From the NCBI GenBank assembly GCA_041744735.1, contig JBGTKH010000045.1, positions 1 to 14,216 on the forward strand: a stretch of DNA of 14,216 bases, given 5' to 3'. Below are positions 14,018-14,216 of the stretch, piece by piece (within the stretch, counting starts at the first letter, position 1; each line of letters begins with the position of its first letter). The notes under the pieces were generated by a model. It was not told the origin of the DNA. It saw only the letters and a program-made list of their open reading frames with translations, and ran no database searches. The translations under genes were made by a program, and so were the position numbers. This DNA comes from JBGTKH01 sp041744735 (GTDB lineage: Bacteria > Planctomycetota > Planctomycetia > Pirellulales > Pirellulaceae).

Positions 14018-14216
14018 CAGATGACTTCCTACGATGAAACGAAAAGCGGATTTGATGTCCTGATTCCGAAAAGGCAGACACAACCACAAAGGCATCTCGC
14101 TGCATTGGATTGTCCAAAGCTTGGGCAGCCTTTTCGCGGACCCGACGGTCGATTTGGGCCGGGTTCTCCGTGCCGCTGACCTCCAGTACACACGGCCGAT
14201 CTAAAAACCGATAGTC
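14010..14216 (-). CDS. Unrecognised protein, C-terminal 68 residues (cut by window edge)
   Basis: Reading the minus strand from the right edge gives an uninterrupted frame: DYRFLDRPCVLEVSGTENPA, then a basic helix with QIDRRVREKAAQAL, then the strand AFVVVSAF and RFSFHRR, ending SSDA and TAA (14010-14012). Its charge and hydrophobic pattern is protein-like, and it ends in the classic overlap ATGCCTAA with the start of the next gene, which supports coding. No start is visible, so the gene enters from outside the window. I do not recognise the family. Confidence 0.65.
   Translation of the reverse strand, partial: DYRFLDRPCVLEVSGTENPAQIDRRVREKAAQALDNPMQRDAFVVVSAFSESGHQIRFSFHRRKSSDA

Noticed and set aside
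14018..14191. N-terminal extension of the 13625-14017 protein to 14191
   Set aside because: The same bases encode a more protein-like sequence in another minus frame, ending in an ATGCCTAA overlap, and a ribosome site precedes 14017.

Overview
The window looks like a GC-rich (roughly 60% by eye) chromosomal segment of a planctomycete, probably of the Pirellulales type. This rests on the protein set (an FHA-GAF histidine kinase, an OmpH-like lipoprotein, a thioredoxin-like ferredoxin beside Trk), many starts without a clear Shine-Dalgarno, and intergenic spaces full of palindromic repeats. No phylogenetic test was possible, so the assignment is an inference.

Bases 1-3242: the C-terminal half of a DUF1015 protein runs in from the left edge. 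A 460-base gene-free stretch follows. It holds a paired palindromic repeat, four perfect copies of the 14-base parS core within 137 bases, a 10-bp hairpin and a second paired palindrome that stops just before the parA ribosome binding site. Then come parA and parB, overlapping by 8 bases, another repeat cluster, and a tRNA-Pro(TGG). This is a complete chromosome-type ParABS partition locus and suggests a centromere-like, perhaps origin-proximal, position.

Bases 3276-6355: on the minus strand lie an OmpH/Skp-like lipoprotein and, downstream of it, a short ORF that resembles the C-terminal part of a longer membrane-associated family. On the plus strand are a MaoC-type hydratase whose stop codon falls inside a repeat, and an RmlD-like extended SDR whose YxxxK motif has Met in place of Lys.

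Bases 6396-8660: a two-gene signalling unit. An FHA-GAF-HisKA-HATPase kinase is joined by an ATGA overlap to an Rcp1-type stand-alone receiver. The two genes are very probably translationally coupled and act as a phosphorelay pair.

Bases 8710-12488: a minus-strand operon reading ferredoxin, trkA, trkH. The ferredoxin stop overlaps the trkA start (ATGA), and trkA and trkH are 11 bases apart. TrkA is a full double-RCK protein. TrkH keeps all four selectivity-loop motifs but carries about 100 extra residues before the first pore loop. A tandemly amplified repeat lies between trkH and the receiver gene, which converge.

Bases 12489-14216: another paired repeat, a glycosyltransferase-like protein of unknown function, a small protein with one TPR-like helical pair, and the 3' end of an unrecognised gene that overlaps it by 8 bases.

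The strongest overall signals are the parS array with its structured parA leader, the several distinct REP/REPIN-like repeat families without a visible transposase, the coupling of a ferredoxin to Trk potassium uptake, and the enlarged TrkH.
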